From contig DRKH01000169.1 of the NCBI GenBank assembly GCA_011051825.1, positions 1 through 6,226 of the forward strand: a stretch of DNA of 6,226 nucleotides, written 5' to 3'. A model generated the notes under the pieces. It did no database searches. It was given only the letters and a program-made list of their open reading frames with translations, and was not told the DNA's origin. Shown piece after piece: positions 1-5,878 of the stretch. The number at the start of each line of letters is the position of its first letter. Position 1 is the first letter of the stretch. A program made the translations under genes and the position numbers. Source of the stretch: Desulfobulbus sp. Its GTDB lineage: Bacteria > Desulfobacterota > Desulfobulbia > Desulfobulbales > Desulfobulbaceae.

Positions 1-6
1 GCAACG

Positions 7-106
7 AGGGATAACATCGCTACAGCTATAATCTCAAATCGCATTTAGCAGCGCTTATGCCTGATTTCAGGTCAATTCATTTTTCAAAAAAAGCGATGGT
101 ATCCCT
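7..106. repeat. 15-bp imperfect inverted repeat with 70-base spacer
   Basis: The left arm 7-21 (AGGGATAACATCGCT) is the reverse complement of the right arm 92-106 (AGCGATGGTATCCCT) at 14 of 15 positions. The arms enclose 70 bases that include the dyad at 60-71. The pair could be the base of a long RNA stem, the ends of a roughly 100-bp non-autonomous element, or two operator copies. No target-site duplication is visible in the flanks (GCAACG on the left, GATTTC on the right), which weakens the mobile-element reading. Confidence 0.5.
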
Positions 107-118
107 GATTTCATTCAA

Positions 119-186
119 GCTGAGCTTTAGTGGTAATCAGGTAGAAAAATTGCCGGACAGCTTGGCTGTTCAGCGAAAAGCTCAGC
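119..186 (+). promoter_or_regulatory. Candidate anti-terminator pairing upstream of the 180-217 hairpin
   Basis: GCTGAGCTTT at 119-128 is exactly complementary to AAAGCTCAGC at 177-186. The right arm shares bases 180-186 with the left arm of the downstream terminator-like hairpin, so the two structures exclude each other. That is the arrangement of an attenuator or riboswitch expression platform. Between the arms lies a 7-bp hairpin (GGACAGC 155-161, loop TTG, GCTGTTC 165-171, one G-U pair). I recognise no known aptamer here. The regulatory reading is an inference from the base pairing. Confidence 0.35.
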
Positions 187-217
187 ATATTAAGCATATG
201 TGAGCATTTTTATTTTT
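180..217 (+). terminator. Rho-independent terminator-like hairpin with T-rich tail
   Basis: GCTCA (180-184) and CATAT (186-190) pair with ATATG (196-200) and TGAGC (201-205), giving 10 bp with one bulged G and a 5-base loop TAAGC. The hairpin is followed directly by ATTTTTATTTTT (206-217). The stem is rather AT-rich for a terminator, but the tail is good and correctly placed for plus-strand transcription. It may end a gene lying left of the window, or act as a conditional terminator in a long cytochrome leader together with the 119-128 segment. Confidence 0.5.
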
Positions 218-325
218 CGTAGCGACGCAGAAATCGGGCGAAAAGGCCATTTATGGACAGGCACGGGTTAGCTGACGGCAAACAGTTCGTAACACCTTGA
301 TATTCAGCGTTGTACATGACGTATT

Positions 326-344
326 GTTTTTAAAAACGGAGGAG
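326..344 (+). promoter_or_regulatory. Cytochrome ribosome binding site preceded by a 12-bp palindrome
   Basis: GGAGGAG at 338-344 is a strong Shine-Dalgarno sequence, with the GGAGG core ending 4 bases before the ATG at 347, and it fixes the start codon. It directly abuts the perfect palindrome GTTTTTAAAAAC (326-337). The palindrome keeps the site AT-rich and unstructured, or it could be a protein site. Confidence 0.8.
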
Positions 345-346
345 AT

Positions 347-1978
347 ATGAAAAAAAAATTATTCCTGGCCGCGGCAGTGCTGTTGTTCGGATCAGCCGGG
401 CTCTGCAGCGCCTCTTCATTCACCACTTTCCATAATGTTCATCTCAATGGGGAAAAAGGTGACTTTCAGCTCAGCTGCTTCAACTGTCATGGCGGCGGGG
501 GTATGCGAGGAGGGATGGGGATGTCACCAAGCCCGACCGCCTGTGAACCATGCCATAGTCCGGACGGGGCCATTGACGGAGTATATGATCCCGTTATCGG
601 GGCATGGGCAAACAGGCCCGGCCATGGAGACACCAGCTCGGAAAGCAGCAGCGGAATGGGCTTCTTCGGAAGAAGAACGAGCTCCAGCTCCTCCGGATCA
701 AGTATTTACAATGCCGACGGCAGCTTCAAGCCGGGAAAGGAAAAATGGTGCCTCGGCTGTCACGATGACGGCCATTCCGTAGTCAGAGGCGTTGCAGCCG
801 CCAATATCGCCGGGAAATCCACAATCGGCGACTGGGAAAGCCCCGCAGGGGTGGTGGAAACCGATTTTCAGGGAACGGAAAACCTGATAGACAATGATCT
901 TGAAACCGGCAATCCGTTTACCGAGATGCCCGAACTTGTCTTTGATCTCGGCAGCTCCAAAGAAATTTCACATATCCGGCTGTATACGGTGGTTGATTCC
1001 GCCATTCTCGTTGAAGTATACGGGAGTACGGACCAGAACAACTGGACCAGGATCCTCTATGGTCGATCCACCAGATTTGCCATCCCCTCATGGGAGGTCG
1101 GCCCCAAAACCGGCTGGAACGAGTACAGGCTGGATAAATTTATCCCTGTTCGTTATGTCAAGCTGGTCATTCTCCAGCCGAGGCAACTGGTCATCAACTC
1201 ACTTCGTGAATTTCAGGTCAAGCAGGACCTGCAGTATGGTTACCTGGTCAACGGACATAAAATCACCTGTGATAACTGTCATGACACTCAGCATCTCCAC
1301 ATTGACGGAATTGCCCGCACATACAAAGCCGAAAAAAATAATTACTCAATCGGCTATCGCCTCTCGGACGTGCAGGTTGGTTCGGAAACGGTCCCGGCCA
1401 TGGAGATACCACGGATTGGAATCAATAATGGTGAGGCCCCCAGGACGGATAATGACTTTGCATTATGCCTGAGTTGCCACGACAGATACAAACTGCTGGG
1501 CGACGCGTATGGAACAGGTGGCTTTTACCAGAACCCCCTGCAGACAAACTACCGAAATGACGACCATGTTGACGCCTACGGCAACATCGGCAATGAACAT
1601 TTACACCACTTGCGGGGCAGAGGTTTTGAGGGCAATAGCCCGGACTGGGACTCCGACTGGGACGGGATACCGGATTCTCCCCAGAGCTGCACGGCATGTC
1701 ATAATGTTCACGGCTCCCCCAATCCCTTGATGCTCAGGCACGGAGAGCTGACATCCTCTCCGGGGACCACCGACAGGGTGCCCATGTTCAACCTCCAGTT
1801 CAAAGGCCCCGATGGCAAGGTTGATCCCGACCTGCAGGATGTCATGGCCAGTACCGGAGGAGAAACCCAGTTTTTCAGTGGGGGACCGGGCCTCGTTGAA
1901 AAAAATCATACCTGCAACATGTGTCATGGAGACCAGGTTTCCTACCGGAGATCCCCTCTCTTCATAGAGAAGCCTTAG
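347..1978 (+). CDS. Exported heptahaem c-type cytochrome with inserted discoidin (F5/8 type C) domain
   Basis: A 543-residue secreted multihaem cytochrome c. A Sec signal peptide spans about 1-22 (MKKK, hydrophobic core, likely cleavage after the SA at 21-22). Seven CXXCH haem-binding motifs begin at C44, C66, C135, C308, C374, C448 and C523. About 15 further histidines (for example H29, H32, H93, H143, H304, H316, H318, H407, H418, H455, H521) could act as distal ligands. CTACHNVHGS near 448 resembles the doubled-CXXCH families. Residues about 160-292 look like a discoidin/F5-8C domain ('LIDNDLETGNP', 'FDLGSSKEISHIRLY', 'YGSTDQNNWT', 'VRYVKLVI', 'LREFQV'), a family that usually binds carbohydrate or lipid. 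The segment 433-443 (DWDSDWDGIPD) resembles a thrombospondin type-3 calcium loop. Gly/Met-rich (49-60) and Ser-rich (97-119) linkers separate haems 1-3. The inferred role is periplasmic or extracellular electron transfer; redox partner and exact family are unknown. The gene is monocistronic here and convergent with the CDF gene. Confidence 0.93.
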   Translation: MKKKLFLAAAVLLFGSAGLCSASSFTTFHNVHLNGEKGDFQLSCFNCHGGGGMRGGMGMSPSPTACEPCHSPDGAIDGVYDPVIGAWANRPGHGDTSSESSSGMGFFGRRTSSSSSGSSIYNADGSFKPGKEKWCLGCHDDGHSVVRGVAAANIAGKSTIGDWESPAGVVETDFQGTENLIDNDLETGNPFTEMPELVFDLGSSKEISHIRLYTVVDSAILVEVYGSTDQNNWTRILYGRSTRFAIPSWEVGPKTGWNEYRLDKFIPVRYVKLVILQPRQLVINSLREFQVKQDLQYGYLVNGHKITCDNCHDTQHLHIDGIARTYKAEKNNYSIGYRLSDVQVGSETVPAMEIPRIGINNGEAPRTDNDFALCLSCHDRYKLLGDAYGTGGFYQNPLQTNYRNDDHVDAYGNIGNEHLHHLRGRGFEGNSPDWDSDWDGIPDSPQSCTACHNVHGSPNPLMLRHGELTSSPGTTDRVPMFNLQFKGPDGKVDPDLQDVMASTGGETQFFSGGPGLVEKNHTCNMCHGDQVSYRRSPLFIEKP

Positions 1979-2004
1979 CTGCCGGGACATGCTCTGGAAC
2001 CGTA

Positions 2005-2043
2005 GTCGATGGCATGGAAAGAGACTCTTTCAATGCCATCGAC
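2005..2043. repeat. Near-perfect 39-nt hairpin after the cytochrome gene
   Basis: The outer arms GTCGATGGCAT (2005-2015) and ATGCCATCGAC (2033-2043) are exact complements. Inside them, after one G/A mismatch, GAAAGAG (2017-2023) and CTCTTTC (2025-2031) are also exact complements around a single A. In RNA this is 17 pairs with one mismatch and a 3-base loop. No T tract follows on either strand, so it is not a canonical intrinsic terminator. Its place between two convergent genes fits a 3'-end stabiliser or a U-less terminator. It could also be the first helix of the structured segment that follows. Confidence 0.75.
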
Positions 2044-2188
2044 AAGCTGAGGTGTAACTGACCACAGGGTAGTCAACCTGGTGTCATATCAAGGAAGAAA
2101 CGTACGAGGTCACAGGGTGCACCTGATGTGGACAGGTAAGCGCAGACTCCGAGCGGCAAGCCGCCGCGTACAATATCAGTGAACTATG
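2044..2188. other. Structured non-coding segment, possible group II intron domain I remnant
   Basis: No ORF is supported here. Local helices follow one another: GACCACAGG (2060-2068) with CCTGGTGTC (2077-2085, two-base internal loop), CAGG/CCTG around GTGCA (2113-2125), and GCGG-CAAG-CCGC (2153-2164). GTACG (2102-2106) can pair with CGTAC (2167-2171) and close a multi-branch unit over the last two. ACAGGGT...ACCTG occurs twice (2064-2080 and 2112-2124). The order of a GGCATGG-containing hairpin, GTAAC, GGTGTC and AAGGAAG recalls, from memory, the 5' domain of bacterial group II introns. No reverse transcriptase and no domain V/VI is present, so it would be a fragment. The plus-strand orientation is inferred from that resemblance only. 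Confidence 0.3.
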
Positions 2189-3091
2189 TTACTCTTGGTG
2201 AACGGTTCCCATTTTCTCGCAGTTTTCCACTTCGAATTCCAGGGTTGAATGAACAATGGCAAAGCGCTGTTCAAGTTCATGTTTCAAGGCGCCCTTGATG
2301 ACCTCGGACTCCATAAAATCATCGATAACCACATGGGCTTCGAGCCCGTTTCTATGCTCATCGAGTTGCCAGAGATGAACATGATGAACATTTAAAACGC
2401 CCGGCACTCCTTCCATGGCCTCAGTCACCTCGCCAATGGAGATATTCTCAGGCGTCCCTTCCATAAGGATGTGGATGGTTTTCGGCATAAGGGTTGCGGA
2501 CTGATAGAGCACATAGCCGGCAATGAGCAGAGTCAGGGCCGTATCTGTCCAGTACCAGCCATAGAGCAGGATAAGACTGCCGGCGACGATTACCCCGGCT
2601 GAAGCAAGGGCATCGGAGACATTGTGCAAAAAGGCGGCACGAATATTCATGCTGTGTTTTGACATGCTGTATGTCAGTATTGCCGTGAACACATCAATCA
2701 CCAGCGCAACCCCAGCCACCACAACCACTGTCCAGCCGTCAATACTTTTCGGCTCATAGATGCGCCACAACGCCTCATAGATCAGATACAGCCCGACAAT
2801 GACCAGGGTGACAAGATTGATCAAGGCGGCAATGACCTCGGCCCGTTTATAACCGAAGGTTTTAAAGGCATCAGCCGGTTTTCTGCCGATCCTGCGGGCT
2901 ACCCAGGCAATCAGCAGTGCGGCAGCATCGCTGAAATTGTGCAGGGCATCGGCGATCAGGGCCAGACTGCCGGAAATCACCCCACCAACCACCTGCGCCA
3001 GAGTCAAGATCATGTTGATGACAATGGCCCAGACCAGACGGCGGTCGCCCATATCTTCAATATCGTGATGATGATCGTGTCCGTGTCCCAT
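2189..3091 (-). CDS. Cation diffusion facilitator (zinc-type CDF exporter, CzcD/ZitB-like)
   Basis: A 300-residue inner-membrane antiporter expected to move Zn2+ (possibly Co2+ or Cd2+) out of the cytoplasm in exchange for protons. The length is normal for CzcD/ZitB-type proteins. The N-terminus is His-rich (H3, H5, H7-H9), as in many zinc CDFs. Six membrane segments are recognisable at about 18-37, 42-65, 85-107, 119-140, 155-177 and 181-198. The transport site has the zinc-type HxxxD pair twice: H51/D55 in segment 2 ('LIADALHNFSD') and H156/D160 in segment 5 ('FLHNVSDALASAG'). The cytoplasmic C-terminal domain (about 205-292) includes 'GVLNVHHVHLWQL' and 'HSTLEFE'. The ATG at 3091 is preceded by a GGGAG ribosome site (3096-3100). 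The gene lies 165 bp downstream of the kinase on the same strand. The specific metal is inferred from the HD-HD motif. Confidence 0.95.
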   Translation of the reverse strand: MGHGHDHHHDIEDMGDRRLVWAIVINMILTLAQVVGGVISGSLALIADALHNFSDAAALLIAWVARRIGRKPADAFKTFGYKRAEVIAALINLVTLVIVGLYLIYEALWRIYEPKSIDGWTVVVVAGVALVIDVFTAILTYSMSKHSMNIRAAFLHNVSDALASAGVIVAGSLILLYGWYWTDTALTLLIAGYVLYQSATLMPKTIHILMEGTPENISIGEVTEAMEGVPGVLNVHHVHLWQLDEHRNGLEAHVVIDDFMESEVIKGALKHELEQRFAIVHSTLEFEVENCEKMGTVHQE

Positions 3092-3095
3092 TTTT

Positions 3096-3117
3096 CTCCC
3101 TGGAAAGAACAGTTCTT
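3096..3117 (-). promoter_or_regulatory. CDF ribosome site and adjacent 13-bp palindrome (candidate operator)
   Basis: On the minus strand GGGAG (3096-3100) sits 4 bases before the CDF ATG. Four bases further upstream, AAGAAC-A-GTTCTT (plus-strand 3105-3117) is a perfect inverted repeat with a one-base centre, too tight for a good RNA hairpin and so more like a protein dyad. A metal-responsive repressor site is plausible next to a metal exporter, but no regulator gene is present. A weak promoter lies upstream (TTGTCT, 17 bases, TGTGTA on the minus strand). Confidence 0.35.
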
Positions 3118-3256
3118 GAGGATGTATGGAAAATACACATGCAGGAGCCGAGGTGCAGACAAGAGTGGGTCAAAAGGGACCTCAACCGGGCCCCGATACA
3201 GCACAAAAAAAGCAGCGGACACGGGCCTTCAAAGAGGGTGGAACAGTCGAAAAAAA

Positions 3257-5809
3257 TCAGCCCGCAGACCGGCGGCCACCCAGTGCCCGCTGTAGCTCTC
3301 GCCCCAGCTGTACCATTGTGTATGGTTTACGGATAAAGGATGCGGCGCCAAGGGAAAGGGCCTTTTTCACTTCCTCGCTCTCCGAAAAACCGCTGGCAAT
3401 AACAGCCTTGAGTTCCGGTCGATGGTTAAGCATCTGCTCATAGCACCGGCGGCCGTTCATGCCGGGATCCATTATCATATCCAGCAGAACCAGATCAAAA
3501 GACTGTTCTGCAACCAGGGCCACAGCCTCTTCTCCTGAAGCGGCAACGCGAACGGCATAGCCCAGAGACTTCAACAGCTGACCGGCAATACCACGCTGCT
3601 GCTCCTCATCATCCACAACCAGAATCAGCTCTCCGTTACCCTGCAGATCTTCTTGTGCTTCCTCATCCTTGCGGAGATCAATTTTTTCTCGGGTTGCCGG
3701 AAATATGAGGGTAAAGACAGTGCCATGGGTATCACTCTCAACCTTGATATCACCACCGTGATCCTGCACCGTATTCCAGACAATGGTCAACCCCAGACCG
3801 GTCCCGCTCTTCCCCATCACTTTCTTGCTGTAAAAGGGCTCAAACACGTGTTCCAGATCCTCGGAGGAAATTCCGGAACCAGTATCGGACACGGACAGAA
3901 GGACATATTCCCCCCGCTTCAAGAAGTTATTGTCCGCAGCAGCCTGTTCGACATAATGATTGGCCGTAGTTATCTTGAGCGTCCCGACACCATCCATGGC
4001 ATCCACGGCGTTGAACAACAAATTGTTCAAGGACTTTCGGATATGAATCGGAGAACAGGAGACATTGAGGAGGTCCGGGGCCAGGTCTGATATACAGACC
4101 AGTCGATCATGAGCGGCCTTGAGCTGCAGCCATTCCGGAGATTCCAGCTGCTCTTCGACCAGAGTATTGAAATTGACCGGTTCCCTGGTCGCCGCCACGC
4201 CCCGGGTGACGGTGAGCATGTCCGACACCACCTCAGCTGCCTGTAACCCGGATTTTCGAATGGATTCAAGGGGTGCGCGCAGTTCACTCTCCATCGGCAG
4301 TTTCATCAAAAGCAATTCCGGATAGCTGACGATGCCGGAAAGAATATTGTTCAGGTCATGGGCCACCCCGCTTGCCATCAGGCCAACAGCCTCCATTTTC
4401 ATGGAACGGTGCAGCTTTTCCTCCATCTCCTTCTGCTTGCTGACATCCATGAAAAAGGCAAAATGGTAGGCTTTATTTCCATATTCAAAATAGTTTAAAT
4501 ATAACTCTGCCGGAAAAGAGGAGCCATCCTTTCGACGACAGGTTGTCGTCAAGCTGTAAAACGCACTTTTCTGCATACCATGAACCTCCTGCCGCCAACG
4601 CTCAGGGGTGATTTCCGCATCCAGATCGGCAATCGAAAGGCTGGTCATTTCCTCAAGTTTGTAGCCCAGGAGTGAAGCAGCAGCCCTGTTGGCATGGATA
4701 ATGGAAGTTTCTTCCAGTACGGTTGAATTTTCCACCCAGACGATAGGAAAGACACAGGTCTCTACAGCGTTCTGGGTAAAAAGAAGCTGTTGTTCTGTCT
4801 GACGGAGCTGCTCCGCCTGCCGGTGAATCTCCCTGTTCTGCTGTTCAAGTTTACGATTATATTTTCCCAGGGTGTAGGTGCGGAAGAGCAGAAAGAAAAG
4901 ACCGGCCAGGACAAAGGGCGCAATCCTCCAGAGCAGACGATAATCCCGGCTCTGTTCGAAACGGACGGCAATCCAGTTATTGAGAATTTTTTGCTGTGTA
5001 ACCGTATCTACAGAGGCAATAGCTTTATCAAAAATTGCCGCCAGCAGGGGTTCGTCATTTCTTGCCCCGATTCCCAGTTTCCAGCGTTCATCGAACTTGC
5101 CGGAGACCTTGAGCTCGCCGACAAATTCCTTCTGGATGGTATAGCCGACAGTGGCCAGCGTACCGATAAAACCAAAGATTTTTCCTTCCACCACCCGGGT
5201 CAGGCCATCGGTGACCGAGTCAACATCCACGATCTGCATCTTCGGATAGCGTTTGCGCAACAGTTCATTAAAGGCATAGCCCCGGACTATACCGATCTTT
5301 TTCTCGGTTATGGCAGAAACATCGTCGACAAAAGGGGTTTCATTTTTTGCCGCCATCACCAGAGGAATATCGAGGTAGGGACGGGTAAAATTCATATAAA
5401 CCTCCCGCTCCGGTGTCGGCATGGCCAGGGAAAAAATATCACACTTCCTCGCCTTGGCATAGGCGATGGACTCTGTCCAGTTCCGCGTCGGAACCAGAAC
5501 AATAGGTTTACCGATTCTGTCGGCAAACAGGGCCATATATTCAGCCGTCATCCCGACGTGATGGCCGTTTTCGATTTTTTCAAGCGGCATCCAGTCCGGA
5601 TCAACACACATGGTGATGCGTTTTTTTCCGGCAAGGTACTGTTGTTCCTCCGGAGTAAGATGAAGCGGATTGCCGAGTTCGGAAACCCGGGTGCCTACGG
5701 CATCTTTATTTATTTCATTTTGTATCTCTGCAAGACAAGGGAGCTGAAGAAAGAAAAACAGCAACGCGCAAAGCAGTCCACTGCGGGTGGTCAGACCAGA
5801 TAGTTGCAC
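3257..5809 (-). CDS. Periplasmic-sensing hybrid histidine kinase (SBP_bac_3-PAS-HisKA-HATPase-REC)
   Basis: An 850-residue inner-membrane hybrid sensor kinase. A signal sequence/first membrane segment lies at about 11-27. A family-3 solute-binding (Venus flytrap) domain spans about 63-285 ('CVDPDWMPLE', 'NFTRPYLDIPLVM') and should sit in the periplasm. A membrane segment (about 294-310) follows, then a coiled linker (315-345) and a PAS/PAC domain (about 345-460). The dimerisation/phosphoacceptor domain carries H484 in 'GVAHDLNN', an HPK4/NtrB-like H-box. The ATPase domain has N600 (N box), D642 in DTGSGI (G1), FEPFYSKK (F box) and GTGLGLTI (G2). The C-terminal receiver domain (about 727-845) has D733/D734, phosphoacceptor D777, S806 and K828. 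All catalytic residues are present. The ligand is unknown: the Arg that usually follows FTxPY in amino-acid binders is not evident. No HPt or DNA-binding regulator is adjacent. The start is GTG; the next in-frame Met, residue 67, would remove the signal sequence. Confidence 0.95.
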   Translation of the reverse strand: MQLSGLTTRSGLLCALLFFFLQLPCLAEIQNEINKDAVGTRVSELGNPLHLTPEEQQYLAGKKRITMCVDPDWMPLEKIENGHHVGMTAEYMALFADRIGKPIVLVPTRNWTESIAYAKARKCDIFSLAMPTPEREVYMNFTRPYLDIPLVMAAKNETPFVDDVSAITEKKIGIVRGYAFNELLRKRYPKMQIVDVDSVTDGLTRVVEGKIFGFIGTLATVGYTIQKEFVGELKVSGKFDERWKLGIGARNDEPLLAAIFDKAIASVDTVTQQKILNNWIAVRFEQSRDYRLLWRIAPFVLAGLFFLLFRTYTLGKYNRKLEQQNREIHRQAEQLRQTEQQLLFTQNAVETCVFPIVWVENSTVLEETSIIHANRAAASLLGYKLEEMTSLSIADLDAEITPERWRQEVHGMQKSAFYSLTTTCRRKDGSSFPAELYLNYFEYGNKAYHFAFFMDVSKQKEMEEKLHRSMKMEAVGLMASGVAHDLNNILSGIVSYPELLLMKLPMESELRAPLESIRKSGLQAAEVVSDMLTVTRGVAATREPVNFNTLVEEQLESPEWLQLKAAHDRLVCISDLAPDLLNVSCSPIHIRKSLNNLLFNAVDAMDGVGTLKITTANHYVEQAAADNNFLKRGEYVLLSVSDTGSGISSEDLEHVFEPFYSKKVMGKSGTGLGLTIVWNTVQDHGGDIKVESDTHGTVFTLIFPATREKIDLRKDEEAQEDLQGNGELILVVDDEEQQRGIAGQLLKSLGYAVRVAASGEEAVALVAEQSFDLVLLDMIMDPGMNGRRCYEQMLNHRPELKAVIASGFSESEEVKKALSLGAASFIRKPYTMVQLGRELQRALGGRRSAG

Positions 5810-5820
5810 ATACCCCTCCT
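5807..5820 (-). promoter_or_regulatory. Kinase ribosome binding site with GTG start overlapped by an out-of-frame ATG
   Basis: AGGAGGGG (plus-strand 5813-5820, read on minus) is a strong Shine-Dalgarno sequence. Its AGGAGG core lies 5 bases before GTG (5809-5807), the start of the long kinase frame. An ATG at 5811-5809 overlaps this GTG by one base in another frame and opens a six-codon mini-ORF (stop at 5793-5791), with a tighter spacing of 3. The two starts therefore share one ribosome site. Confidence 0.7.
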
Positions 5821-5828
5821 GAAATCAC

Positions 5829-5878
5829 AGGTGCAATCTTTGATCGATTAAAAAGTCCTCATCTTTATTGTGCCACCT
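5829..5878 (-). repeat. Dyad just upstream of the kinase ribosome site
   Basis: Reading the minus strand, AGGTG (5878-5874) plus CAAT (5870-5867) can pair with ATTG (5837-5834) plus CACCT (5833-5829). This gives 9 bp with a 3-base bulge around a 29-base loop. The right arm ends 8 bases from the Shine-Dalgarno sequence. As RNA it could modulate translation; as DNA it could be an operator, because it overlaps the weak promoter candidate. Confidence 0.4.

Larger units (their letters stand above)
1..346. other. Non-coding leader/intergenic region upstream of the cytochrome gene
   Basis: No supportable gene is present. The stretch is AT-richer than the coding regions and carries several dyads, listed separately: a 15-bp inverted repeat (7-21 with 92-106), a self-complementary CCTGA/TCAGG at 60-71, a 10-bp pairing (119-128 with 177-186), a small hairpin (155-171) and a terminator-like hairpin with T-rich tail (180-217). 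The 10-mer CCTGATTTCA occurs twice (60-69 and 104-113), and AATCAGG at 135-141 can pair with 104-110. After the terminator-like element about 130 bases remain before the cytochrome start. They contain a 15-codon ATG frame (253-300) with only a weak AAAAGG upstream. I could not identify a convincing sigma70 or sigma54 promoter. Confidence 0.6.

Noticed and set aside
15..20. Lipoprotein signal at Cys20 of the cytochrome
   Set aside because: The residues before Cys20 (AGL) do not fit a lipobox because Leu is at -1. A signal peptidase I site after residue 22 fits better.
1..44. Minus-strand frame from an ATG at 44 running off the left edge (MRFEIIAVAMLSLV)
   Set aside because: It could be the start of a divergent gene with a hydrophobic N-terminus. 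There is no ribosome site upstream and only 14 codons are visible.
261..274. Sigma54-like promoter (AGGCACGGGTTAGC) before the cytochrome
   Set aside because: The GG and GC elements are 9 bases apart instead of the required 10.
297..327. Sigma70-like promoter TTGATA...TATTGT before the cytochrome
   Set aside because: The spacing is 19 bases and the -10 box is poor, so it was not called.
661..675. CTTCTTCGGAAGAAG palindrome in the cytochrome gene sharing the CTTCGGAAG core with 5951-5965
   Set aside because: It lies in coding sequence for Phe-Phe-Gly-Arg-Arg. The shared core is short enough to be coincidence.
3187..3240. Terminator between the kinase and CDF genes
   Set aside because: GGGCCC is self-complementary and T-runs exist on the minus strand, but no stem is placed directly before a T-run.
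4790..5803. 337-codon plus-strand open frame opposite the kinase
   Set aside because: It lies entirely antisense to the sensor domain of a kinase with intact motifs. Its translation has no recognisable domain and there is no supporting ribosome site, so it is a frame shadow.
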